Shown here: piece after piece, positions 1 through 8,388 of the stretch
Layout of the letters: each line of letters opens with the position of its first letter
How positions within the stretch are numbered: position 1 is the first letter of the stretch
NCBI GenBank assembly: GCA_017695055.1
Contig: JADILY010000171.1
Location: forward strand, 1-19,080
DNA from: Merdivivens faecigallinarum
Lineage (GTDB): Bacteria > Bacteroidota > Bacteroidia > Bacteroidales > UBA932
Length of the DNA stretch: 19,080 nt
Direction of reading: 5' to 3'
Made by a program: the position numbers and the translations under genes
The notes under the pieces: generated by a model
What the model saw: only the letters and a program-made list of their open reading frames with translations
Databases searched by the model: none
What the model was told of the DNA's origin: nothing

Positions 1-83
1 GGATTAAAATCCCTGTAAATAAAATATATGTGGCCGTCTTGCGCATGAGTGCCCGTAAATTCAATAAATATGCCATTCTCCAT

Positions 84-114
84 TTTGCCGTTTCGGCGAA
101 AATCATTATTTTTA
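84..114 (+). promoter_or_regulatory. Putative Bacteroidota-type promoter of the DAP operon
   Basis: A TTTG at 84-87 is followed after 19 bp by TATTTTTA at 107-114, which matches the Bacteroidota -7 consensus TAnnTTTG at all fixed positions but the last. Spacing fits the known -33/-7 layout and would start transcription near 120, leaving about 20 nt before the ATG at 141. The region is AT-rich compared with the genes after it. This is a pattern match only. No riboswitch or attenuator is visible in the short leader. Confidence 0.35.
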
Positions 115-140
115 CAGGTTGTATCGATGAAACGTCAGTT

Positions 141-1160
141 ATGAATTTGGATAATTTTCTCAATATACTGAAAATAGACTCTTCTTCAGGGAAAGAGCGA
201 CGGCTCGCAGAATACTGTGCATACGGTTTTGCTACCGGCAAATCGGTTTCGGAAATATATGAGGTCGGTGACGGCACCCTTAATGTTTATCTCAAATGGG
301 GCAATCCGCGGATAGTCTTTTGTACCCATCTCGACACCGTTCCCCCGTACATTCCCCCGAAGGTGGAAAGCCTGCCGGACGGAGACGTAAAAATCTCGGG
401 CAGAGGCAGTTGTGATGCCAAGGGCCAGATATTTTCAATGTATAATGCCTGTTTGGAGCTTGAAAATGAGGGTTATACGGATTTCGGGCTATTGCTCGTG
501 TCGGGAGAGGAAACCGGCTCGAAGGGGGCGAGGACCGTGGATTCCCAGATTCCCGGCGGCGAATATCTTGTAGTGGGCGAACCCACCGATTCGAAAATGG
601 TCACGGCAGGAAAGGGAACCAAGGCCTTCTCCGTATCAATCAAGGGCAGGAGCGCCCATTCGGGATATCCGGAGCACGGGGACAGCGCCGTGATGCGTTT
701 CGTGGATTTCATGAACAGGCTGGCCGAGGTGCGTTTTCCCGAAGACCCGGTACTCGGAAAAACCACATACAATGTAGGAGAACTCGAAAGTCCCAACTCT
801 CAGAATATTCTGAGCGACAGGCTGACATTCCGCATATATTTCCGTACTACATTTGCCAGCGATGAGGCGGTATGCCGTGTAATGGCGGATTTTGCCGATG
901 ACAACATAGAAGTGAAGGCATTCGGAGGGGATACACCTTCGCAATATATGACACTTGACGGCTTCGAAACGAAAACGGTGGCTTTCGGGAACGATGCTCC
1001 CCATATAAACAACTTCAGCCACAAGATGTTGTGTGGCCCGGGCTCCATACTTGTGGCCCATACGGACGATGAGCATATCCTGTTGAGCGACCTGCGCCGT
1101 GCAAAGGACAATTATGTTACAATATACAAGAGGCTCGTGGGCCGCAAGGCCGGCAAGTGA
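141..1160 (+). CDS. M20-family metallo-deacylase, probable succinyl-DAP desuccinylase (DapE role)
   Basis: A 339-residue M20 di-zinc amidohydrolase. The metal site is visible: H63/D65 in THLDTVP, D92 in GRGSCDAKG, the catalytic pair E123-E124 in SGEETG, E147 in VGEPTD and a C-terminal H307 in AHTDDEH. The lid/dimerisation domain lies at roughly 155-265 (HSGYPEHGDSAV near 173). M20 enzymes remove acyl groups from amino acids (DapE, ArgE, LysK) or cleave dipeptides. First place in an operon with dapD and a LysN-like aminotransferase argues for removal of succinate from N-succinyl-LL-DAP; ArgE-like or LysK-like specificity cannot be excluded. The frame is open back to 30, but conserved sequence begins at the ATG at 141 (MNLDNFLNIL) and the upstream part is AT-rich with a promoter-like motif, so 141 is chosen as the start. 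The stop is 3 bp before the next possible start. Confidence 0.85.
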   Translation: MNLDNFLNILKIDSSSGKERRLAEYCAYGFATGKSVSEIYEVGDGTLNVYLKWGNPRIVFCTHLDTVPPYIPPKVESLPDGDVKISGRGSCDAKGQIFSMYNACLELENEGYTDFGLLLVSGEETGSKGARTVDSQIPGGEYLVVGEPTDSKMVTAGKGTKAFSVSIKGRSAHSGYPEHGDSAVMRFVDFMNRLAEVRFPEDPVLGKTTYNVGELESPNSQNILSDRLTFRIYFRTTFASDEAVCRVMADFADDNIEVKAFGGDTPSQYMTLDGFETKTVAFGNDAPHINNFSHKMLCGPGSILVAHTDDEHILLSDLRRAKDNYVTIYKRLVGRKAGK

Positions 1161-1163
1161 CCG

Positions 1164-2237
1164 ATGTTTGAAAAAAATCGTAGTGATATGAATGAAAATA
1201 AGATAGATGTTGCGGTACTCGGTTGTACCGGGGCCGTAGGACAGAAACTTGTATCCCTGCTCGGCAATCATCCCCTGTTCAATATTAAGGAACTTGTGGC
1301 TTCCGACCGCTCGGCAGGGCTGAAATATTCGGAAAGGGTCGGTTGGAGGGAGGCCGTACCCATTCCCGGGCATGTCGGGGACATTGTCATCAAGACGTTG
1401 TCCGAGCCGCTCGAATCCCGGATTCTGTTCTCGGGGCTCGATGCCTCAGTTGCAGGAGAAGCGGAAAGCCGCTATGCCTCCCTCGGACATATCGTAGTGA
1501 GCAATTCGCGCAACCACAGGATGGACGATGACGTGCCGCTGATTATTCCGGAAATCAACGCCTCGCATCTGGAAATAGTGGAAAGGCAGATGGCCCGTTC
1601 CGGCAGCGGAGGGTTCATAGTAACCAATCCCAATTGTTCGACCATCGTGCTTGCACTTGCAATCTATCCTGTATTTGCACGTTTCGGCCTTGACAAGGTG
1701 ATGGCTGTCACCATGCAGGCGATTTCCGGAGGAGGATATCCCGGTGTCCCTTCAATGGACATATTGGGAAATGTAATCCCGTACATAGGGGGCGAGGAAG
1801 AGAAGATAGAGCGCGAACTATCCAAGATTTTCGGCCGGCTGGAAGGCGGGAGCATAGTCCCTGCGGATTTTACCGTTTCCGCCACCTGCAACCGTGTTCC
1901 AGTAAGGGACGGGCATACGGTGTGCGTTTCATTCTCTACCAGGACCAAGGCAGGCAGGGAAGAACTGCTGGATGCCATGGAACACTGTTATCCCGAACTG
2001 AAGCTGCATTCATCGCCGGAAAAGGTTTTGGCATACAATCCTTCCGAAGACCGTCCCCAGCCACTGATGGATGTGCTGGCCGGTAACGGAATGACGGTGA
2101 CGGCAGGAAGGCTTCGCCCGTGCGGCATACTGGACTGGAAGATGACGGCTTTCGGGCATAATACCGTGCGCGGGGCTGCCGGGGCTGCCATATTGAATGC
2201 AGAACTCATAGTGGAACGCGGTTTTTTGAAAAAATAG
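1164..2237 (+). CDS. asd: Aspartate-semialdehyde dehydrogenase, fungal/archaeal type
   Basis: Reduces aspartyl-4-phosphate to aspartate-4-semialdehyde with NADPH, the branch point to DAP/lysine and to threonine/methionine. It shows the N-terminal nucleotide-binding loop GCTGAVGQ (20-27), the catalytic cysteine C158 in TNPNCST, the SGGGYPG segment (188-194) and the likely general base H251 in RDGHTV. The stretch SNSRNHRMDDDVPLIIPEIN (113-132) and the GGEEEKI loop resemble the yeast Hom2/archaeal branch, not the usual bacterial Asd. Length (357 aa) fits that branch. Two starts are possible: 1164 (3 bp after the previous stop) and 1188, which gives MNENKIDVAVLGC with an A-rich leader. I list the longer form, but 1188 is equally plausible. 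Co-directional with the next gene after 9 bp. Confidence 0.93.
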   Translation: MFEKNRSDMNENKIDVAVLGCTGAVGQKLVSLLGNHPLFNIKELVASDRSAGLKYSERVGWREAVPIPGHVGDIVIKTLSEPLESRILFSGLDASVAGEAESRYASLGHIVVSNSRNHRMDDDVPLIIPEINASHLEIVERQMARSGSGGFIVTNPNCSTIVLALAIYPVFARFGLDKVMAVTMQAISGGGYPGVPSMDILGNVIPYIGGEEEKIERELSKIFGRLEGGSIVPADFTVSATCNRVPVRDGHTVCVSFSTRTKAGREELLDAMEHCYPELKLHSSPEKVLAYNPSEDRPQPLMDVLAGNGMTVTAGRLRPCGILDWKMTAFGHNTVRGAAGAAILNAELIVERGFLKK

Positions 2238-2246
2238 GGTGTTGTT

Positions 2247-3626
2247 ATGATTGTGATGAAATTCGGAGGAACTTCCGTGGCGGACGCCCAGGCCATACAG
2301 CGTGTGATGTCGATAGTCTCCGGACGGCTCGACAAGGCCCCGGTGATAGTGGTATCGGCCCTGTCGAAGGTTACGGATTCATTATATAAGATTTGCGATT
2401 TTGCCGGCAACGGCGACCTGATAGAGGCGGAAATGCTTGTCGAGAACATCCGTGACAGGCATCTGAAACTTATAGACGAGCTGATAGCGGACGGGAAATA
2501 TTCGTCTCAGGCAAGGGAGCATACGGACACGCTTTGCGACAGTCTGAAAAAACTGGTGGATGTAGTCTGCGACCTCGGGGAACTCTCGGAACGCAGCCGT
2601 GCCCGCATCATTTCGACCGGAGAATATCTGTCATCGGGAATCATCTGCTGTGCCCTCAATGCCGCCGGGATTTCCACCGGTTTCCTCGATGCGCGGAAAC
2701 TGATAATAACCGATGAAAATTATCTCAAAGGCGAACCGGACCTGCACCGGATTTCCGAAACCGTACCCGAAATAATAAACAGGGCCTACCGTTCTTTAGA
2801 AGCGGCCCCTGTTTCGGCCGTCATCACCCAGGGGTTTGTCTCGGCCACGGAGAAAGGCGTTCCTACCGTGCTCGGCAGGGGAGGGTCGGACTATTCCGCT
2901 TCCCTGATAGGCATGGCAATGGATGCCGACGAGATTGAAATATGGACGGACGTGGACGGTGTCCATACGGCCGACCCGCGCAGGGTGGAAGGCACGAAAA
3001 GCCTTGACGCCATCTCGTTCAAGGAAGCCGCCGACATGGCCCATTCCGGAGCGAAGGTGCTCCATCCTTCCACTATGGAACCGGCCGTCGGGAAGAACAT
3101 TCCCATCAAAGTCCTCAATTCGATGAATCCTTCCGCCAAAGGGACTGTGATACTCAATGAGGAAGTGATACCTTCGGGGGTAAAATCCGTGTCCTGCAAG
3201 GAAAATGTACGTATGCTCAATGTATTTTCCTCAAGGGTCTACAACTCATCGGGATTTTTAGGCAGGGTCTTTTCGATTTTCGGAAAACATCATTTTTCTT
3301 TCGATCTGATTGCCGTTTCCGAAGGGAGCGTGTCGGTGACGATAGGTGAGGATGACGATATCCAGGCCATGATGGAAGAACTGTCCGAATTTTCAGCCGT
3401 TTTCATCGAAACCGGAAAATCGCAGATAGCCATTGTCGGAAAGGAAATGGCTTTGGAAAAGAATGTTCTCGGACGTATTTTCGGCGTGCTCGAAGGACAT
3501 CGTATATATCTGATGTCGATGGGGGCCGCAGGAGGGAGCCTCGGCCTCGTGGTGGACAGGAATGAACTGAATGTGATAATCAGGAACTTGCATAAAACTT
3601 TGTTTACGGATGGAAGCAGTGATTAG
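2247..3626 (+). CDS. lysC: Monofunctional aspartate kinase with two ACT domains
   Basis: Phosphorylates aspartate, the first committed step of the aspartate family. The amino-acid kinase domain carries KFGGTS (5-10), a STGEYLS motif (123-129) and the nucleotide-site region GRGGSDYSASL followed by WTDVDGVHTADPR (210-245). Two tandem ACT domains follow at about 320-385 and 393-455, the usual site of feedback inhibition. No homoserine dehydrogenase is fused (459 aa), so this is a LysC-type and not a ThrA-type enzyme. Placement inside a dap cluster suggests a lysine-sensitive isoform, which is inference. The MIVMKFGG start fits the family. The 3' end overlaps dapB by 17 bp, which suggests translational coupling. 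Confidence 0.96.
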   Translation: MIVMKFGGTSVADAQAIQRVMSIVSGRLDKAPVIVVSALSKVTDSLYKICDFAGNGDLIEAEMLVENIRDRHLKLIDELIADGKYSSQAREHTDTLCDSLKKLVDVVCDLGELSERSRARIISTGEYLSSGIICCALNAAGISTGFLDARKLIITDENYLKGEPDLHRISETVPEIINRAYRSLEAAPVSAVITQGFVSATEKGVPTVLGRGGSDYSASLIGMAMDADEIEIWTDVDGVHTADPRRVEGTKSLDAISFKEAADMAHSGAKVLHPSTMEPAVGKNIPIKVLNSMNPSAKGTVILNEEVIPSGVKSVSCKENVRMLNVFSSRVYNSSGFLGRVFSIFGKHHFSFDLIAVSEGSVSVTIGEDDDIQAMMEELSEFSAVFIETGKSQIAIVGKEMALEKNVLGRIFGVLEGHRIYLMSMGAAGGSLGLVVDRNELNVIIRNLHKTLFTDGSSD

Positions 3627-4281
3627 CGGATACGGCAGGATGGGCAGGGCCGTTGAAAAGATACTTGCCGAAAAAGGGCTGGCATGTGCCGGCAAAAGCG
3701 AAGACATAGCTTCGTTCAGCCCTCAGACGGCTGCCGGTGCCGTCTGCATAGATTTCACCACCCCTGAAGCCTTCAGGAAGAATTACCGTTTCATAGCGGA
3801 AAATTTTAAGGGGGCGGTTGTCGGGACTACCGGGTGGACGGACATTAGGGAAGATGTGTTCAGGGCCTTCCGCGAATGCGGCAAGCCTTTGGTGTATGCT
3901 TCCAATTTTTCCATCGGGGTCAATGTCATGTTCAAGGCGGCGCAATTGCTTTCGCAGGCCCTCGGCAATGCCGGCGGCTACGACCCGTATATCGTGGAGA
4001 TGCATCATAAGCACAAACTGGATGCTCCGAGCGGAACTGCAAAGACCCTGGCCGGCATAGTGGAGGAGGGCATGGGCGTGAAGGTCCCTGTAGAGTCGGT
4101 GCGTTGCGGTGAGATTTCCGGCATACACGAGCTCGGTTTCGAAGGCCCGGCCGACCGTATCGTCCTGAGGCACGAGGCGTTTTCTCGGGAAGGTTTCGCC
4201 CGTGGGGCGGTGCAGGCCGCAATCTGGTGCGACACTCTGGAAGGCGGCATTTATGAATTCAAGGATTTGTTGAAATTTTAA
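3610..4281 (+). CDS. dapB: 4-hydroxy-tetrahydrodipicolinate reductase
   Basis: Reduces hydroxy-tetrahydrodipicolinate to tetrahydrodipicolinate with NAD(P)H. Visible signatures are the Rossmann loop GYGRMG (7-12), VGTTGW (71-76) and the DapB signature MHHKHKLDAPSGTAKT (131-146), in which H132/H133 and K136 correspond to the E. coli catalytic H159/H160 and K163. RHEAFSREGFARGA (187-200) follows. At 223 residues it is about 50 shorter than E. coli DapB, mainly because the region after the first Rossmann strand is trimmed; no catalytic element is missing. The ATG at 3610 lies inside the end of lysC in another frame, a 17-bp overlap. The stop is 11 bp before dapA. Confidence 0.95.
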   Translation: MEAVISGYGRMGRAVEKILAEKGLACAGKSEDIASFSPQTAAGAVCIDFTTPEAFRKNYRFIAENFKGAVVGTTGWTDIREDVFRAFRECGKPLVYASNFSIGVNVMFKAAQLLSQALGNAGGYDPYIVEMHHKHKLDAPSGTAKTLAGIVEEGMGVKVPVESVRCGEISGIHELGFEGPADRIVLRHEAFSREGFARGAVQAAIWCDTLEGGIYEFKDLLKF

Positions 4282-4292
4282 TTTTCTGGAAT

Positions 4293-5186
4293 ATGGGAAA
4301 AAACAGGATTTGGTCCGGTTGCGGAACGGCCCTCGTCACACCTTTTGACGATGAGGGAAGGGTGGATTATGAAGTTTATGAAAATACGGTAAGGCGGCAG
4401 GTCGATGCCGATATCGATTTTCTTGTCCCGCTCGGTACTACGGCGGAGACTCCAAATCTTTCGGATGAGGAAAAAATCAATATACTTAAAATAACAAAGG
4501 CCAATTGCGGGGGCAAGCCCGTCCTGTGCGGTGCCGGAAGCAATTCCACCGAGGCCACGATAAAAAATATCAGGATGCTCGCGCCATACGGGGCGGATGC
4601 TTTCCTTGTAGTCGTGCCGTATTACAACAAGCCCACGCAGCAAGGCATGTACGAGCATTTCAAGGCGGTTATCGAGGCTACGGGAAAGCCTTTGGTAATA
4701 TACAATGTGCCGGGTAGGACGGGGGCTAACATGACTGCCGAAACGACTTTGAAGCTCGCGGAACTCCCGGGAATAGTCGCCGTAAAGGAGGCTTCCGGGA
4801 ATTATGCCCAGATATCGGCCGTGATAAGGGATGCCCCTGAGGGTTTTTCCGTGTTGAGCGGCAACGATGACGAGACACTTTCGCTGATGGCGACGGGGGC
4901 GGACGGCGTAATCAGCGTGGCTTCCAATATAGCGCCCCGTCTGATGTCACAGCTTGTCAGGGCGCTGGCCTATGACGATATGGTGGCTGCAAGGAGGATT
5001 CATTACAGTCTGATGCCATTGTTCAAAAACTGTTTTATCGAAAGCAACCCTATTCCGGTGAAGGCCGGCATGGCGTTGCTCGGACTGCTCAGGAACAATC
5101 TGCGGCTGCCTCTGACACGGGCTTCCGAAAATACTGTGGAAATAATGAGGCGGACACTTAAAGATCTCGGGTTATGGAAGAACTGA
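4293..5186 (+). CDS. dapA: 4-hydroxy-tetrahydrodipicolinate synthase
   Basis: Condenses pyruvate with aspartate semialdehyde, the first DAP-specific step. It is a 297-residue class I aldolase TIM barrel. Key residues are T49-T50 in PLGTTAETPNL, Y137 and R142 in IYNVPGRTG, and the Schiff-base lysine K165 in VAVKEASG, matching E. coli T44/T45, Y133, R138 and K161. PYYNKPTQQG (109-118) is the conserved loop of the family. The gene follows dapB and precedes dapD, overlapping dapD by 13 bp. Operon order asd-lysC-dapB-dapA-dapD makes DapA much more likely than a related lyase such as NanA, even though a sialidase lies further downstream. Confidence 0.96.
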   Translation: MGKNRIWSGCGTALVTPFDDEGRVDYEVYENTVRRQVDADIDFLVPLGTTAETPNLSDEEKINILKITKANCGGKPVLCGAGSNSTEATIKNIRMLAPYGADAFLVVVPYYNKPTQQGMYEHFKAVIEATGKPLVIYNVPGRTGANMTAETTLKLAELPGIVAVKEASGNYAQISAVIRDAPEGFSVLSGNDDETLSLMATGADGVISVASNIAPRLMSQLVRALAYDDMVAARRIHYSLMPLFKNCFIESNPIPVKAGMALLGLLRNNLRLPLTRASENTVEIMRRTLKDLGLWKN

Positions 5187-5947
5187 ACCGTTTCAATGAG
5201 GTATGCGATGCCCTGGAGCGCGGCGAAATACGCGTGGCCGAGAAGAAGGAAGGGGAATGGGTCGTGAATACCTGGATCAAGGAGACTATCCTGGAGGGTT
5301 TCCGGTACGGAAAAATGACGGACATGTCGGAAGGAAGATTTCCTTTTTTCGATAAGGATACGCTTGCGCCGAGACGTTTCGGCCACAGCGACGGCGTGCG
5401 GATAGTGCCGGGCGGAAGTGCCGTCAGGAGAGGGGCTTTCCTTGCCCCGTCCGTAATCATGATGCCGCCTTCATACGTGAACATAGGGGCATATGTCGAT
5501 TCGGGCTCTATGATTGATTCGCATGCGCTTGTCGGTTCATGCGCCCAGGTGGGTAGGAATGTGCATATAGCCGCCGCTTCCCAGCTCGGGGGCGTTCTTG
5601 AGCCCGTAGGCGCCCTGCCTGTGATAATAGAGGACAATGTGTTCATCGGCGGGAATTGCGGTATTTATGAAGGTACTTTGGTCCGGGAAAATGCAGTGAT
5701 TGCCACCGGGGTCGTGCTGAACGCTTCCACGGCCCTGTACGATGCCGTAAACGGGGCCTTTATCCGTGCCGGCGAGGGTGGACGGCTGATTGTGCCTGAA
5801 AACGCCGTAGTCGTTGCGGGAAGCAGGCCGGTACGCAAGGGGCCGGGAGCTGCTGAAGGCATACAGATTTATACTCCGGTAATCATCAAGTACAGGGATT
5901 CCGGAACCGATGCCTCCGTCGCCTTGGAGTCGCTGCTTAGGGATTGA
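5174..5947 (+). CDS. dapD: Tetrahydrodipicolinate N-succinyltransferase
   Basis: Transfers succinate from succinyl-CoA to tetrahydrodipicolinate, committing the cell to the acylated DAP route. It is a 257-residue left-handed beta-helix acyltransferase. A helical N-terminal domain (1-55) precedes hexapeptide-repeat coils from about 85 to 215, including PPSYVNIGAYVDSGSMIDSH (98-117) and EDNVFIGGNCGIYEG (153-167). Length and the VDSGSMIDSHALVGSCAQVG segment match DapD and not the shorter acetyl-transferring DapH. The ATG at 5174 lies within the end of dapA (13-bp overlap). The next gene starts 10 bp after the stop. Its presence argues that this organism does not rely only on the one-step DapL aminotransferase. 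Confidence 0.95.
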   Translation: MEELNRFNEVCDALERGEIRVAEKKEGEWVVNTWIKETILEGFRYGKMTDMSEGRFPFFDKDTLAPRRFGHSDGVRIVPGGSAVRRGAFLAPSVIMMPPSYVNIGAYVDSGSMIDSHALVGSCAQVGRNVHIAAASQLGGVLEPVGALPVIIEDNVFIGGNCGIYEGTLVRENAVIATGVVLNASTALYDAVNGAFIRAGEGGRLIVPENAVVVAGSRPVRKGPGAAEGIQIYTPVIIKYRDSGTDASVALESLLRD

Positions 5948-5957
5948 AAGGTATTTT

Positions 5958-7172
5958 ATGGATTACGGGAAACTTTATTCGGATGACGTATGGGCATTCG
6001 TCCCTTCGCCAGTAAGGGCTATTTTTAAAAATTATGATTTTTCAAAGATAATTTCTTTCGCCGGAGGTTATCCGTCAGCCGATACTTTCCGCACGGACGA
6101 TATACTTCTTGCCGCCGAAGAGGCATTCCGCCTCTATGGGCCGGGGATCCTGCAATATGGGGCGACGGAAGGCCTTATGCTGTTGCGCGAGGCCATATCG
6201 GAGAGATACGGCGTACCTGTGGACAATATCGGGATAACGACTTCTTCGCAGCAGGGCATAGATTTGTGCGCCCGCATTTTCGTGAATCCGGCAGATGCGG
6301 TTTTCGTAAACCGTCCGACTTTCCTCGGGGCAATCCAGTCGTTCCGTTCCTACAGGGCGGATATTAGGGGTGTGAAGGCTTCTCCGGATGCATCCGGTGC
6401 CGAAGGGGCGGAAGCCGTTTCAGGGGCTTATTCTGCCGCAATTGCCGCGGCAAGAAGCGAAGGGCTTGTGCCGAAATTCATATATCTCATACCCGATTTC
6501 AACAATCCTACGGGCGAAACTCTTTCGCTTGAGGCGCGAGAGGCGGTCATAGATGTCGCCAGAAGGGAGTCGCTGATGATTGTAGAGGACAGCCCTTACA
6601 GGGAACTGCGTTTTTCGGGAAGCGATGTGCCTTCCATGTATTCCCTGGCCCCGGATTGTGTGCTTCATCTCGGTTCCTTTTCAAAGATTCTCGCCCCGGG
6701 TTTCAGGCTCGGCTGGGTATTCGGTCCCCGGGAAGTGCTTGACAGGCTGACTGCATGCAAACAGTCGGCGGACCTTTGCCCTCCCATGCTTGACCAGCAC
6801 ATAGCGGCCATTCTTTTGAAAAGCGGGCGCCTGCATGACAATCTGCGGTGGACCGTCTCCCTGTATCGCCGGAAACGGGATTTCATGCTTGCTATGCTTG
6901 AACGCCACATGCCTTCAGGGGTGAATTGGACACGTCCGGAAGGCGGCCTTTTCGTGTTCCTTACCTTGCCGGAACATATTGACACTGTCGCGCTTTATGA
7001 CAGCGCCCTGTCTGCCGGTGTCGCATACGTTTCCGGGGCGTTCTTCCATCCGGACGGCGGCGGCAGGAACACCATGAGACTCAATTACTCGTTCATGGAC
7101 ATGGACCGCATCGAAGAAGGCATATCGGTACTTGCAGGTATAATCCGTGCGCACATCAACGCTGCCCGATGA
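5958..7172 (+). CDS. LysN/Aro8-like PLP aminotransferase, candidate succinyl-DAP aminotransferase (DapC role)
   Basis: A 404-residue fold-type I aminotransferase of the LysN / 2-aminoadipate / Aro8 type, recognised from the N-terminal IISFAGGYPSADTF, the QYGATEG region (66-72), FNNPTGE (181-187), EDSPYRELRF (210-219) and the PLP lysine K243 with R250 in GSFSKILAPGFRLGW. It lies 10 bp after dapD and is the last gene of the operon, where only the glutamate-dependent amination of N-succinyl-2-amino-6-oxopimelate is otherwise unassigned. I therefore infer a DapC role. Sequence alone would also allow 2-aminoadipate or aromatic specificity. The frame is open from 5910, but that start lies inside dapD and family sequence begins at 5958. 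The last 17 bp overlap the end of the convergent patB-like gene. Confidence 0.85.
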   Translation: MDYGKLYSDDVWAFVPSPVRAIFKNYDFSKIISFAGGYPSADTFRTDDILLAAEEAFRLYGPGILQYGATEGLMLLREAISERYGVPVDNIGITTSSQQGIDLCARIFVNPADAVFVNRPTFLGAIQSFRSYRADIRGVKASPDASGAEGAEAVSGAYSAAIAAARSEGLVPKFIYLIPDFNNPTGETLSLEAREAVIDVARRESLMIVEDSPYRELRFSGSDVPSMYSLAPDCVLHLGSFSKILAPGFRLGWVFGPREVLDRLTACKQSADLCPPMLDQHIAAILLKSGRLHDNLRWTVSLYRRKRDFMLAMLERHMPSGVNWTRPEGGLFVFLTLPEHIDTVALYDSALSAGVAYVSGAFFHPDGGGRNTMRLNYSFMDMDRIEEGISVLAGIIRAHINAAR

Positions 7173-8319
7173 ATCTGCGGAACCTTTCGAGGCCCTGTTC
7201 CAGGGATGAACGCGGACAGGCGATGTTCCAGCGCATGAAGCCTTCCCCTTCGGGTCCGTACATGCTTCCGGCATTGAGCCAGAGGGCCGCTTCGTCTTTC
7301 AGGCGCTCTTCAAGTTCTTCCGATGCAAGGTGCAGTTTACGGCAGTCCATCCAGACGAGGTACGTTCCTTCGAGTTTCGCGATGGGATAGTCAGGAAGAT
7401 ATTTGCGGCAGTATTCCGACATGCAGTCATAATTGCCTTTCAGGTAGGCTATAAGCTGTTCCAGCCATTCTTCGCTTTCATTGTATGCGGCCACGGTGGC
7501 AATGACCCCGAATGGGTTTACATCGCATACTTCGTTGATGTTGATGGCTTTGTCTATCTTTTTGCGCAGTCCTTCATCCGCACATACTATGTTGGCTATC
7601 TGAAGTCCGGCGATGTTGAAGGATTTGCTTGCCGAGACACATGTGACCGAATGTTTCTGGAAATTTTCGGAAATTGATGCGAAAGGTATGTAACGGTATT
7701 CCGGAAAAACGAGTTCGCAATGTATTTCATCGGAAATTACTGTCACGCCGTTTTTGATGCAGATTTCCCCTAAGCGTATCAGTTCCTCTTCGGTCCACAC
7801 GCGGCCAGCCGGATTGTGAGGGTTGCAGAGAATCATGGCCTTCACTTCCGGATCGGCCGTCCTGTTTTCCAAATCTTCAAAATCCATTTTGTATGTATCC
7901 CCCGTGTATATGAGCGGATTGCTTACGACATGGCAGCCGTTGTTGCGTATTGAGGAATAAAAACAATTGTAAACGGGCCCCTGTATGAGCACCTTGTCTC
8001 CCGGCACGGTGAGCGCCTTTATGATTGCGGACAGGGCGGGGACAACCCCGGTCGTGTATATTATCCAGTCTTTGGATATGTTCCACCCGTGTCGGCGAGA
8101 GAACCATCCGGTTACGGCTTCGTAATATGCTTCGGGCACCCGGGTATAGCCGAAAATACCGTGGGACACCCTTTCCTGCAATGCTTTGATGATGGGCTCG
8201 GAAGTGCGGAAATCCATGTCCGCAACCCACATGGGCAGCATTTCCGGATTGTCGGAACCGTCCCATTTGTATGAATTGGTACCGTGTCGTTGAACGGTCT
8301 TGTCGAAATCGTATTTCAT
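7156..8319 (-). CDS. PatB/MalY-like PLP enzyme (aminotransferase or cystathionine beta-lyase)
   Basis: A 387-residue fold-type I PLP enzyme of the PatB/MalY group. It begins with the typical MWVADMDF motif (30-37) and FGYTR (56-60), then CNPHNPAGRVW (165-175), SDEIHCEL (196-203) and the PLP lysine K232 in SASKSFNIAGLQIAN. MRWNIACPR near the C terminus supplies the carboxylate-binding arginine. Family members act as C-S beta-lyases on cystathionine or cysteine; some are annotated as aminotransferases. It lies 69 bp after dapF on the same strand and so probably shares its transcript. Its 3' end runs 17 bp into the LysN-like gene. The location raises the possibility that it, not the LysN-like enzyme, is the DAP aminotransferase, though the beta-lyase role is the default. 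Confidence 0.9.
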   Translation of the reverse strand: MKYDFDKTVQRHGTNSYKWDGSDNPEMLPMWVADMDFRTSEPIIKALQERVSHGIFGYTRVPEAYYEAVTGWFSRRHGWNISKDWIIYTTGVVPALSAIIKALTVPGDKVLIQGPVYNCFYSSIRNNGCHVVSNPLIYTGDTYKMDFEDLENRTADPEVKAMILCNPHNPAGRVWTEEELIRLGEICIKNGVTVISDEIHCELVFPEYRYIPFASISENFQKHSVTCVSASKSFNIAGLQIANIVCADEGLRKKIDKAININEVCDVNPFGVIATVAAYNESEEWLEQLIAYLKGNYDCMSEYCRKYLPDYPIAKLEGTYLVWMDCRKLHLASEELEERLKDEAALWLNAGSMYGPEGEGFMRWNIACPRSSLEQGLERFRRFIGQR

Positions 8320-8350
8320 TTTGTTTTGATTTTAAAAATTTCCGTGTGTT

Positions 8351-8374
8351 GAAAAACAGGCAGAAAAACAGGCT
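8351..8374. repeat. 12-bp tandem duplication between dapF and the patB-like gene
   Basis: Two adjacent copies of GAAAAACAGGC plus one base (A, then T) occupy 8351-8362 and 8363-8374, between the dapF stop and the patB-like start. No function is evident; it may be replication slippage. Confidence 0.6.
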
Positions 8375-8388
8375 GCCATGTCCGGGAA

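Noticed and set aside
30..140. N-terminal extension of the M20 gene that looks a little like a lipoprotein signal (IIIFTGC)
   Set aside because: The stretch is AT-rich, has a lysine inside the hydrophobic run, contains a promoter-like motif, and M20 enzymes of this type are cytoplasmic; homology begins at 141.
636..1373. 245-codon - strand open frame opposite the M20 and asd genes
   Set aside because: Shadow of two well-supported genes; no recognisable motif.
4293..5186. N-acetylneuraminate lyase (NanA) as an alternative for dapA, given the sialidase in the window
   Set aside because: The gene lies between dapB and dapD, overlapping dapD, and has the DapA-type PLGTTAE and YNVPGRTG motifs.
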